Shown one piece after another: positions 1 through 5,494 of a stretch of DNA of 5,552 bases (the first letter of the stretch is position 1; each line of letters starts with the position of its first letter). A program made the position numbers and the translations under genes. The notes beneath the pieces are model-generated. The model was not told the DNA's origin and did no database searches. It saw nothing but the letters and a program-made list of their open reading frames with translations. Source of the stretch: Clostridiales bacterium (GTDB taxonomy: Bacteria > Bacillota > Clostridia > Tissierellales > Dethiosulfatibacteraceae); assembly GCA_003539375.1 (NCBI GenBank), contig DPPH01000029.1:1-5552 (forward strand), given 5' to 3'.

Positions 1-179
1 TCAACTATATATTTTTCATTTATTCCATTATCTATCAAAATCTTTCTTTCACCATTCGTTATATAGAATCCTAAATATGGTATTTTAATTATTATGTCTT
101 CATCTAACCCTGTTGTAATCATATTTTTAGGACATTTTATCCAACCAAACACTAAAGGATATATCTTCCAAAACTTCAT
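1..179 (-). CDS. MBL-fold hydrolase, N-acyl-homoserine-lactonase-like (N-terminus only)
   Basis: This is the first 59 codons of a gene that leaves the window at base 1. The ATG at 179-177 has an ideal ribosome-binding site (AAAGGAGGT, 184-192) five bases upstream. The protein begins MKFWKIYPLVFGWIKCPKN, then has a segment containing IPYLGFYI and NGERKILIDNGI. This matches the N-terminal beta-strands of the AHL-lactonase/AttM-like branch of the metallo-beta-lactamase superfamily, where the usual form is P-x-x-x-(F/Y)-x-I-x-x-G-x-(K/R)-x-I-L-(I/V)-D-T-G. Here the usual DTG is DNG. The zinc-binding HxHxDH motif would lie beyond the window, so catalytic competence cannot be judged. Family members hydrolyse lactones and related esters; the substrate here is unknown. 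It is probably the third gene of the thiolase-symporter operon, starting 40 bases after the symporter stop. No signal peptide is seen. Confidence 0.75.
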   Translation of the reverse strand, partial: MKFWKIYPLVFGWIKCPKNMITTGLDEDIIIKIPYLGFYITNGERKILIDNGINEKYIV

Positions 180-192
180 ATTTACCTCCTTT

Positions 193-214
193 AAGGGCTA
201 CTAATGTAGCCCTT
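193..214 (-). other. Intercistronic stem-loop between symporter and lactonase-like gene
   Basis: A perfect 9-bp inverted repeat (AAGGGCTAC at 193-201, GTAGCCCTT at 206-214) encloses a 4-base loop. It lies five bases after the symporter stop codon. In the minus-strand transcript the 3' arm ends in CCCUU and runs straight into the Shine-Dalgarno AAAGGAGG of the next gene, so there is no proper U-tract on the strand that carries the genes. The T-run (TTTTT, 213-217) follows the hairpin only on the plus strand, where no gene is seen. It is better read as an RNA processing or stability element, or a leaky attenuator, than as a full terminator. Confidence 0.6.
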
Positions 215-219
215 TTTAG

Positions 220-2190
220 TTAAGCTAGTAATTCTTCTCCCATATTAATTGCTTTTTTACCTTCATCAGTTAAATGAATTTTTCTTTTTAAAAGACCACT
301 TTCGCTTAAATAATCATATTTTATTAATTTAGATACCATAACAGAAAACTTTAATGAAGATAGCTCTTTTTCCTTTACATAATTTCTGATAGCTTCTTCC
401 CCATCTTCAATTATTCCTAGAAGTTCTATTTCCTGGACTATTAGATTTTGTTCTGCTAGTTTTTCTTCGCCTTCTGTTAATTTAGGTAATTTATTCCTAC
501 CAGCTTCTGTTAACTTAAACTTATAAAAATCTGAACCTTTGTTTGAAAATCTAGTAATATATCTTTTTTGGTCTAGTTCTTCGATTGCATTATTACTCTT
601 ACTGGAATCAACACCAAGGTAATCAGTAATTTCTCCCATAGTATCGTATCCTTTTCTTATCAAATCAAGTATTTCTTTTTCCATGTCATTTACTTCCGAA
701 TCCGGTATTTCACCTTGAGGTTCTACAGTCCAACTACTTTCACCATAATAATTTGGCTTTGTAGCTAAACTTATCCCTGTTGTAAGTACTAAAGTTATTA
801 TTAAACCGAAAACTCCCTGATGCATATATTGAGATATTGCCCAAACTCCAGTTAATTCTAGTATAGTAACAATCATCATGGCTCCTATACTTATAATTGC
901 TCCCCAGAATGCTCCATCTTTCGTAATTCGAGGCCAAAATGCTCCGTAAAAAACTAATACGGCTGGAGGTCCAAGCCAAGCTGTTGCAAATGCAAACAAG
1001 TAAGTAGGTCCACCCGGATAGAAAGATAAAAACCAAACAAGTATTCCAAGTACTAACATTATTATTTTTGAAGGTTTCATTAGTTCCTTAGGTGTTGCAT
1101 TTGGTCTAAACAATCTTGCATATATATCTCTTACTGTAGTTCCAGTAGCTCCCATATGAGCTGTAGTTGCTGTTGATATTGAAGATGCTAAAGCTCCTAA
1201 TAATGCAAAACTTGCCACTCCTACCGGTACTACTCTCAATGTTACACCAAATGCAGCCGTAGGTGCTACGCCTCCAGTAAAAACATCAGTCATATTTGTA
1301 CCTGCATATATACCTATCATATATAATATTGAATAGCTTAGAAACATAAGTAGTAAAGATGCATAAATATATGATTTTCTAGCAACTCTTTCACTTCTAC
1401 AGGTTGCTACTCTTAACCAGTAGTAATTATTTCCCCAAACTAGAAACATAGCAAATAATAAGAACATCGTTAGAACACTAGGATATTTTAATGCTAATCC
1501 AGGCATTGATGCTCCTGATATTCCAGTATTTAATAATCCACCAGGACCTGGCCAATTAGCAATTGATGCACCTAATCCTCCGAATTTTGCCATAAGTGAA
1601 AATAGCAATGTAGGCAAAGCTATTAATCCAATCATCATTTGCATAAAGTCAGTCAATGTTACTGCCCAAAATCCTCCTGCATATGTGAAAATCAAAAATA
1701 GTGCATATACAATTGAAGTTGTTACAAGATAATTCCACTCAGTAAAACCTGATACTGTAATAGCCATAGATACCACATTATTAGCTAATATACCTAAAAG
1801 CCCTAAAACAGTCGTTATAGTAACTACCGTTCTCGTTCTACTATCAAATCTCATTTCAAGCCATTCTGGTAATGTTTGTGCTCCACATCTTCTTATGAAT
1901 TTTGCAAATATGATTCCATACATCATAAGGCCTGCTATAAGGTAAGCAACCCCAAAGGTTAGTCCTCCTTTTAATCCAAACAATACAGTAAACCCTGGAC
2001 ACAATACTATCGAAGTACCTGCAAAACCTATTGCAGCAACTCCAAATACGTTGATAACAAGACTCACTTCTCTACCTGCAAGTAAGTAATCATCTGAATC
2101 ATTAATCCACTTTCTAGTTACATATCCTCCGTAAAGTAATATTCCCGCAAATACTGCAAACATAATTATGAGCGTTCCACTGATAGTCAA
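220..2190 (-). CDS. Sodium:solute symporter (SSS family) with C-terminal winged-helix-like extension
   Basis: A 656-residue membrane protein of the SSS/SLC5 family (LeuT fold), which couples Na+ entry to uptake of a small organic solute. I count about 13 hydrophobic segments between residues 4 and 475, the PutP-like number, which places the C-terminus in the cytoplasm. The family signature is clear at 169-184 (TYAGGFWAVTLTDFMQ). S339 and T340 align by eye with the PutP Na2-site pair Ser340/Thr341. Residues 481-656 are soluble and unusual: 503-571 and 582-650 each read as a winged-helix domain ending in a similar wing and helix (KFKLTEAGRNKL; KIHLTDEGKKAI). The start is TTG at 2190, directly after an in-frame TAA and eight bases below AAAGGAG (2199-2205); the next ATG, codon 10, would break the first membrane helix. 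It lies 66 bp after the thiolase with no terminator seen, so they are probably co-transcribed. The substrate is not identifiable. Confidence 0.93.
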   Translation of the reverse strand: MTISGTLIIMFAVFAGILLYGGYVTRKWINDSDDYLLAGREVSLVINVFGVAAIGFAGTSIVLCPGFTVLFGLKGGLTFGVAYLIAGLMMYGIIFAKFIRRCGAQTLPEWLEMRFDSRTRTVVTITTVLGLLGILANNVVSMAITVSGFTEWNYLVTTSIVYALFLIFTYAGGFWAVTLTDFMQMMIGLIALPTLLFSLMAKFGGLGASIANWPGPGGLLNTGISGASMPGLALKYPSVLTMFLLFAMFLVWGNNYYWLRVATCRSERVARKSYIYASLLLMFLSYSILYMIGIYAGTNMTDVFTGGVAPTAAFGVTLRVVPVGVASFALLGALASSISTATTAHMGATGTTVRDIYARLFRPNATPKELMKPSKIIMLVLGILVWFLSFYPGGPTYLFAFATAWLGPPAVLVFYGAFWPRITKDGAFWGAIISIGAMMIVTILELTGVWAISQYMHQGVFGLIITLVLTTGISLATKPNYYGESSWTVEPQGEIPDSEVNDMEKEILDLIRKGYDTMGEITDYLGVDSSKSNNAIEELDQKRYITRFSNKGSDFYKFKLTEAGRNKLPKLTEGEEKLAEQNLIVQEIELLGIIEDGEEAIRNYVKEKELSSLKFSVMVSKLIKYDYLSESGLLKRKIHLTDEGKKAINMGEELLA

Positions 2191-2198
2191 TTAAATCA

Positions 2199-2205
2199 CT
2201 CCTTT
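2199..2205 (-). promoter_or_regulatory. Ribosome-binding site deciding the TTG start of the symporter
   Basis: AAAGGAG on the minus strand is followed by TGATTTAA and then the TTG start at 2190. An in-frame TAA occupies 2193-2191, so no earlier start is possible. The stretch AAAGGAG-N-GATTTAA is the same as that before the thiolase start except for one base. Confidence 0.8.
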
Positions 2206-2256
2206 CAATTTTTAAAGTACTAATAAATTTTTATTTTAAGACGGAAATTAGTTCTA

Positions 2257-3420
2257 TTATTTAAACTGAGTATTTTTTATTACTATTGCTATTCCTTGTC
2301 CGCCACCTATGCACATAGTTGCCAAACCGTACTTTTTGTTTAATCTTTTTAGTTGATATGCTAATTTAGTAATAATTATCGCTCCTGTTGCACCTACTGG
2401 ATGTCCTAGAGAAATACCACTACCATAAAGATTAACTTTTCTCATGTCAAGATTTAATTCTTTTATCACTGCTAATGATTGAGCTGCAAAGGCTTCGTTT
2501 AATTCTATTAAATCAATATCTTCAATGTTTAACCCTGCTATTTTAAGTGCTTTTTTTGTAGCTGGTACTGGCCCAATTCCCATTATTTTTGGATCGCATC
2601 CTACAGATGCATATGATACTATTTCTGCTAGTGGCCGGTTTTGAAACTTGTTTAATGCTGTCTCCGAAACTACTAAAATTGCTGCAGCACCGTCGTTAAT
2701 CGTAGAAGAGTTTCCTGCTGTGACTGTTCCTTTTTCTTTAAAAACAGGTTTTAAATTACTTAGCCCTTCTATACTAGAATCATACTTTACTCCTTCATCA
2801 TCTGATAAAATATAAGATTCTTTTCTCGTCTCTATTTTTATAGGTAAGATTTCTTCTTTAAATACGCCGGAATCTGCTGCTTCTTTGGCTTTTCTTTGAC
2901 TTTCATAAGCAAATTCATCTTGTTCTTTTCTTGAGATATTATATTTTTCTGCTAATCTTTCAGCAGTCATACCCATACCTACTAGACCGTCTGTTAAAGA
3001 ATCACTTATTACTCCATCGCCCATTCTATAACCAAATCTTGCCTTTCTTAATAAATAGGGACATCGCGTCATGTTTTCCATACCAGCAGCAAGATATATG
3101 TCTCCTTCTCGAGCTTTTATAAGAGAAGATGCTAGATTCACAGCTCTCATTGATGAACCACAATTTTTATTTATAGTAAATGCTGGTATATCAATAGGTA
3201 TATCTGCTTTTAGTGCGGCTTCTCTAGCTGGATTACCTTTAGGATCGTACTGCATAATATTGCCTATAACTACTTCATCAATTTTTTCTTTATCAACCTT
3301 TGCCCTTTTTATGCACTCTTTTAAGACCATGGCTCCTAAATCTTGTGCCAAAATTTCTTTATACGAACCACCGAATTTACCTATTGGTAATCTTACTGCT
3401 TCCTGTATATATGTCTTGAT
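2257..3420 (-). CDS. Thiolase (acetyl-CoA C-acyltransferase family), probable ATC start
   Basis: Thiolases cleave a 3-ketoacyl-CoA with CoA to give acetyl-CoA, or condense two acyl-CoAs in reverse. Numbered from 3420 (387 residues, close to the usual 390), the active-site set is present: nucleophile Cys87 in NKNCGSSMRAV, NEAFAAQ at 308-314, His340 in GHPVGATGA, and acid/base Cys370 in CIGGGQG. The His of the YHMG motif in acetoacetyl-CoA thiolases is Gly here (VGMGMTAER), which with CGSSM is closer to FadA-type 3-ketoacyl-CoA thiolases. The first standard start in frame is TTG at 3351, but it has no ribosome-binding site and would remove the first beta-strand and the conserved R-L-P-I-G-K-F-G-G. 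Reading on upstream gives KTYIQEAVRLPIGKFGG in frame to an ATC at 3420, preceded by TAA and a perfect Shine-Dalgarno. ATC is therefore the likely start, or a mutated ATG. First gene of the sigma-54 operon. Confidence 0.9.
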   Translation of the reverse strand: MKTYIQEAVRLPIGKFGGSYKEILAQDLGAMVLKECIKRAKVDKEKIDEVVIGNIMQYDPKGNPAREAALKADIPIDIPAFTINKNCGSSMRAVNLASSLIKAREGDIYLAAGMENMTRCPYLLRKARFGYRMGDGVISDSLTDGLVGMGMTAERLAEKYNISRKEQDEFAYESQRKAKEAADSGVFKEEILPIKIETRKESYILSDDEGVKYDSSIEGLSNLKPVFKEKGTVTAGNSSTINDGAAAILVVSETALNKFQNRPLAEIVSYASVGCDPKIMGIGPVPATKKALKIAGLNIEDIDLIELNEAFAAQSLAVIKELNLDMRKVNLYGSGISLGHPVGATGAIIITKLAYQLKRLNKKYGLATMCIGGGQGIAIVIKNTQFK

Positions 3421-3426
3421 TTAAAT

Positions 3427-3435
3427 CCCTCCTTT
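3427..3435 (-). promoter_or_regulatory. Ribosome-binding site pointing to the ATC start of the thiolase
   Basis: AAAGGAGGG lies on the minus strand six bases upstream of the ATC at 3420-3418. No ATG, GTG or TTG in the thiolase frame falls within its reach. The only in-frame standard start, TTG at 3351, is 69 bases further on and has no comparable site. Confidence 0.8.
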
Positions 3436-3464
3436 CCTTATCTTTCCGTCTCATCTTTACTAAA

Positions 3465-3480
3465 TGCAATTTGTATGCCA
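3465..3480 (-). promoter_or_regulatory. Sigma-54 (-24/-12) promoter of the thiolase operon
   Basis: The minus strand reads TGGCATACAAATTGCA. Against the consensus TGGCACRNNNNTTGCW it differs only by T for C at the sixth base, a common variant. The invariant GG and GC are ten bases apart as required. The predicted start of transcription is near 3454, giving a leader of about 34 bases. The adjacent gene encodes a sigma-54 activator and two activator-type palindromes lie upstream, which supports the call strongly. Confidence 0.9.
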
Positions 3481-3496
3481 TATTTAGAAATAAATT

Positions 3497-3539
3497 AAAG
3501 CCTAGTAATATTAAGCATTTAAGCTATCTACTAGACTTT
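3497..3539 (-). terminator. Possible terminator or stem-loop after the activator gene
   Basis: The arms AAAGCCTAGTA (3497-3507) and TACTAGACTTT (3529-3539) pair over 11 bp with one G-U wobble in the minus-strand RNA, around a 21-base loop. The following minus-strand bases, TAATTTATTT, are only moderately U-rich. It lies between the activator stop and the sigma-54 promoter and could end the activator transcript before the operon. It is about 125 bases from the stop codon and the loop is large, so the call is weak. Confidence 0.35.
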
Positions 3540-3555
3540 TATATATTTATTGAAT

Positions 3556-3571
3556 GTAAACTTTAGTTTGC
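3556..3571. promoter_or_regulatory. Proximal activator-binding palindrome (UAS 1)
   Basis: GTAAACTTTAGTTTGC is an imperfect palindrome that matches the distal site (3645-3660) at 14 of 16 positions. Its centre is about 110 bp upstream of the predicted sigma-54 transcription start, the usual range for enhancer sites of sigma-54 activators. The neighbouring Fis-type HTH protein is the obvious binder; this is inference. Confidence 0.7.
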
Positions 3572-3644
3572 AATATTTTTTATTTTTCTTATATGAAATG
3601 TTCAAAATTCATATTTGAAGATATTTGTGAAAACGTTTCTTTAC

Positions 3645-3660
3645 GTAAACTTAAGTTTAC
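3645..3660. promoter_or_regulatory. Distal activator-binding palindrome (UAS 2)
   Basis: GTAAACTTAAGTTTAC is a perfect 16-bp palindrome ending four bases before the activator stop codon. Its centre is about 199 bp upstream of the predicted sigma-54 start and 89 bp from the centre of UAS 1. A second copy and the spacing favour an enhancer site. As a terminator hairpin it would have a very small loop and no U-tract. Confidence 0.75.
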
Positions 3661-3664
3661 ATAT

Positions 3665-5074
3665 TTAATAGTCTTCAATATCATACTTGTTAAACTTTTT
3701 ATATAAAGCAGTTCTAGATATACCTAAAACTTTAGCAGCTTTTGTCTTATTATAATCACAATTTTTTAGTGTTTTAATTATTGTTTTTTTCTCTAAAATT
3801 TCTTTCATTTCTTTTATAGAGGATTCATTATCATCAACACAAAGCTTCTTATGTTCTGTTTTTTTATTTTCAAAATATTCTCTGAAGTGTTCCCATTCTA
3901 GTATTTTACCCCAAGATTTATTCATTCCTCTTTCTACAACATTTTGAAGTTCTCTTATATTTCCTGGCCAATCATATTTTATTTCTACAAATTTGTTTTT
4001 AGCTTCCTCTGAGATTCCAGGAACATTCATGCCTAATTGATAGTTTAGTTTATCAATTAAATTTTCAACTATTAAAGGTATATCTTCCTTTCTTTCTCTT
4101 AGAGGTGGTATTACTATTTTCAAAACATTTAATCTATAGAATAAATCCATTCTGAATTTTTTCCTTTGTACTAATTTTTCTAAAGATACATTTGAAGCAG
4201 CAATAATTCTTATATCGACAGGTATGCTTTCTTTTCCACCGATTCTTTCTATTTCTTTTTCTTGTAATGCTCTCAAAAGTTTAGGTTGTAAGTAAAGAGG
4301 CATTTGGTTTATTTCGTCAAAAAACAAACTTCCTCCATTAGCCATTTCAAACCTACCTTTCTTGCCACCTTTTTTTGCTCCAGTAAATGAACCTTCTTCA
4401 TATCCAAAAAATTCAGATTCCAAAAGTTCACTTGGTATTGCTGCACAGTTTACTTTTACAAAGTTACCAGAATACCTAGTGCTTAAATCATGAATGGAAT
4501 GTGCAACTAACTCTTTTCCCGTTCCTGTTTCACCTTCTATTAATACAGTTGAATTTGATCTTGCAGCATATCTTATTTGTTCTCTCATTTTTTTAATTTC
4601 TTTAGTTTCTCCGATTATGTTATTAATTCCGTACTTTGCTCCTCTTATGCTCCTTAATTCTTCCTGGTAGAACTTTATTTCATGAGCCATACTATTTACT
4701 TTAAAGGAAAAATCCATAGCTTCTTCCATTCCTTTAAAAATAACATGTATAAACCCAGCTATTAACTCTCCATTTTTAATAATTGGTAGATATGTAGAAA
4801 AAGCTTCTGCTTTAGATGGACCCTTTGCTATTATGACATGGCCAGTGACAGGTTTTCTTGTTTTTAATACGTAGTCTATTTTTGTTTCAGGTACTAAATC
4901 TTTCACATATTTGCCCTTTATATCTTCTAATTCTATACCACCCATCATTTTAGACCATTTTTCATTTACATAAATATATCTGCCTTCTGCATCGGTTATA
5001 ACTACGCCATTAAGATGGTCAATAATTAGTTTAGCTATATCTGGAATTATATCTTTATTAATTTTGTCATTCAT
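3665..5074 (-). CDS. Sigma-54-dependent transcriptional activator (PAS, AAA+, Fis-type HTH)
   Basis: A 469-residue enhancer-binding protein that would use ATP to open sigma-54 promoters. Domains, numbered from the ATG at 5074: PAS sensor at about 17-115 (NGVVITDAEGRYIYVNEKW), linker helix to about 145, AAA+ domain at 150-385, Fis-type HTH at about 427-465 (NKTKAAKVLGISRTALYKKF). The AAA+ motifs are Walker A GETGTGKE (181-188), L1 loop GSFTGA (228-233; the usual form is GAFTGA), Walker B GGSLFFDE (247-254), sensor I around IIAASN, arginine fingers in FRMDLFYR, and sensor II WPGNIREL. There is no receiver domain, so a ligand read by the PAS domain is more likely than a kinase; that is inference. 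ATG 5074 follows AAGGGGGG (5082-5089). The in-frame TTG 5122 and ATG 5113 lack a ribosome-binding site and sit at the predicted start of the transcript. The probable target is the downstream thiolase operon. Confidence 0.93.
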   Translation of the reverse strand: MNDKINKDIIPDIAKLIIDHLNGVVITDAEGRYIYVNEKWSKMMGGIELEDIKGKYVKDLVPETKIDYVLKTRKPVTGHVIIAKGPSKAEAFSTYLPIIKNGELIAGFIHVIFKGMEEAMDFSFKVNSMAHEIKFYQEELRSIRGAKYGINNIIGETKEIKKMREQIRYAARSNSTVLIEGETGTGKELVAHSIHDLSTRYSGNFVKVNCAAIPSELLESEFFGYEEGSFTGAKKGGKKGRFEMANGGSLFFDEINQMPLYLQPKLLRALQEKEIERIGGKESIPVDIRIIAASNVSLEKLVQRKKFRMDLFYRLNVLKIVIPPLRERKEDIPLIVENLIDKLNYQLGMNVPGISEEAKNKFVEIKYDWPGNIRELQNVVERGMNKSWGKILEWEHFREYFENKKTEHKKLCVDDNESSIKEMKEILEKKTIIKTLKNCDYNKTKAAKVLGISRTALYKKFNKYDIEDY

Positions 5075-5133
5075 AACAAAGCCCCCCTTACTTTTTATTT
5101 TTACTAACGGCATAATTTGCAAATATTAAAAAT

Positions 5134-5163
5134 ATTATATTCTCTTTTAATTATTCTTATCAA
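5134..5163 (-). promoter_or_regulatory. Proximal sigma-A-type promoter of the activator gene
   Basis: The minus strand has TTGATA (5163-5158), an 18-base spacer and a perfect TATAAT (5139-5134). Transcription should begin near 5127, leaving about 52 bases before the ATG at 5074. That argues against translation from TTG 5122. Confidence 0.65.
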
Positions 5164-5176
5164 TCAATTTTCCCAT

Positions 5177-5218
5177 AAGTTTTAAAAAATATTTTATTTT
5201 ATTATACTCTTAAAACTT
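5177..5218. repeat. Inverted repeat flanking the -10 of the distal promoter
   Basis: AAGTTTTAA (5177-5185) and TTAAAACTT (5210-5218) are perfect 9-bp inverted arms 24 bp apart. They bracket the TATAAT at 5201-5206. It may be an operator or a chance product of very AT-rich DNA. Confidence 0.35.
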
Positions 5219-5229
5219 TTTTTCTTCAA
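5201..5229 (-). promoter_or_regulatory. Distal sigma-A-type promoter of the activator gene
   Basis: The minus strand has TTGAAG (5229-5224), a 17-base spacer containing an A-run, and a perfect TATAAT (5206-5201). Start of transcription would be near 5194, giving a leader of about 120 bases to the activator ATG. Confidence 0.6.
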
Positions 5230-5441
5230 ACTAAGTATCTACATATTTAATTAATATTTAATATGATTAACAAACTATTGATTATGAATCATTGAATTTT
5301 ATGTTGAATTTAATAGGTTTTTTATGTTTCAAAACTGCTATTCAAAATTAATAATTTCTGAAGAGTGTTTGTGGTATATTAGAATCTGTTAAATATTATA
5401 AAGATGGTTAAATAAAGTTAGGATATGCAGGAATAACTTAA
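5230..5441. other. AT-rich intergenic region without a recognisable gene
   Basis: No open frame with a ribosome-binding site is seen on either strand, and I find no tRNA, riboswitch or CRISPR pattern. A plus-strand extended -10 (TGGTATATT, 5372-5380) has no good -35 and leads to no gene. Short repeats such as TTGAATTT and TTCAAAA fit ordinary AT-rich sequence. Confidence 0.6.
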
Positions 5442-5480
5442 TAAAAAAGATACATTGCTTTAATTAAAAAACAATGTATC
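5442..5480 (-). terminator. Intrinsic terminator of the upstream gene
   Basis: On the minus strand GATACATTG (5480-5472) pairs perfectly with CAATGTATC (5457-5449) across a 14-base loop, and TTTTTTAT follows directly (5448-5441). It begins 14 bases after the stop codon at 5495-5497. It should separate that gene from the activator. Confidence 0.85.
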
Positions 5481-5494
5481 CAATATTATTATTC

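Noticed and set aside
193..217. Plus-strand intrinsic terminator
   Set aside because: The hairpin plus TTTTT would suit plus-strand transcription, but no plus-strand gene or promoter leads into it.
740..1036. 98-residue minus-strand open frame inside the symporter gene
   Set aside because: Out-of-frame shadow of the symporter; low-complexity translation, no ribosome-binding site and no family resemblance.
2931..3424. Two plus-strand open frames (63 and 117 residues) antisense to the thiolase
   Set aside because: They mirror a well-conserved thiolase reading frame and have no ribosome-binding site or recognisable domain.
3415..3430. Slippery heptamer TTTAAAT that might fuse the upstream frame to the thiolase by -1 frameshifting
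   Set aside because: A -1 slip from the upstream frame leads to the third frame, not the thiolase frame, so it cannot supply the missing start.
3628..3641. cre-like CcpA site (TGAAAACGTTTCTT)
   Set aside because: One half matches the cre consensus but the other fails at three positions; not enough to claim carbon catabolite control.
5072..5122. Longer activator starting at TTG 5122 or ATG 5113
   Set aside because: Neither has a Shine-Dalgarno, both lie within about 15 bases of the predicted transcript start, and ATG 5074 has a G-rich site at the right distance just before a typical N-terminus.
5115..5124. Palindrome ATTTGCAAAT near the predicted activator transcript start
   Set aside because: Ten bases is short for such AT-rich DNA and no second copy was seen, so it is not called as an operator.
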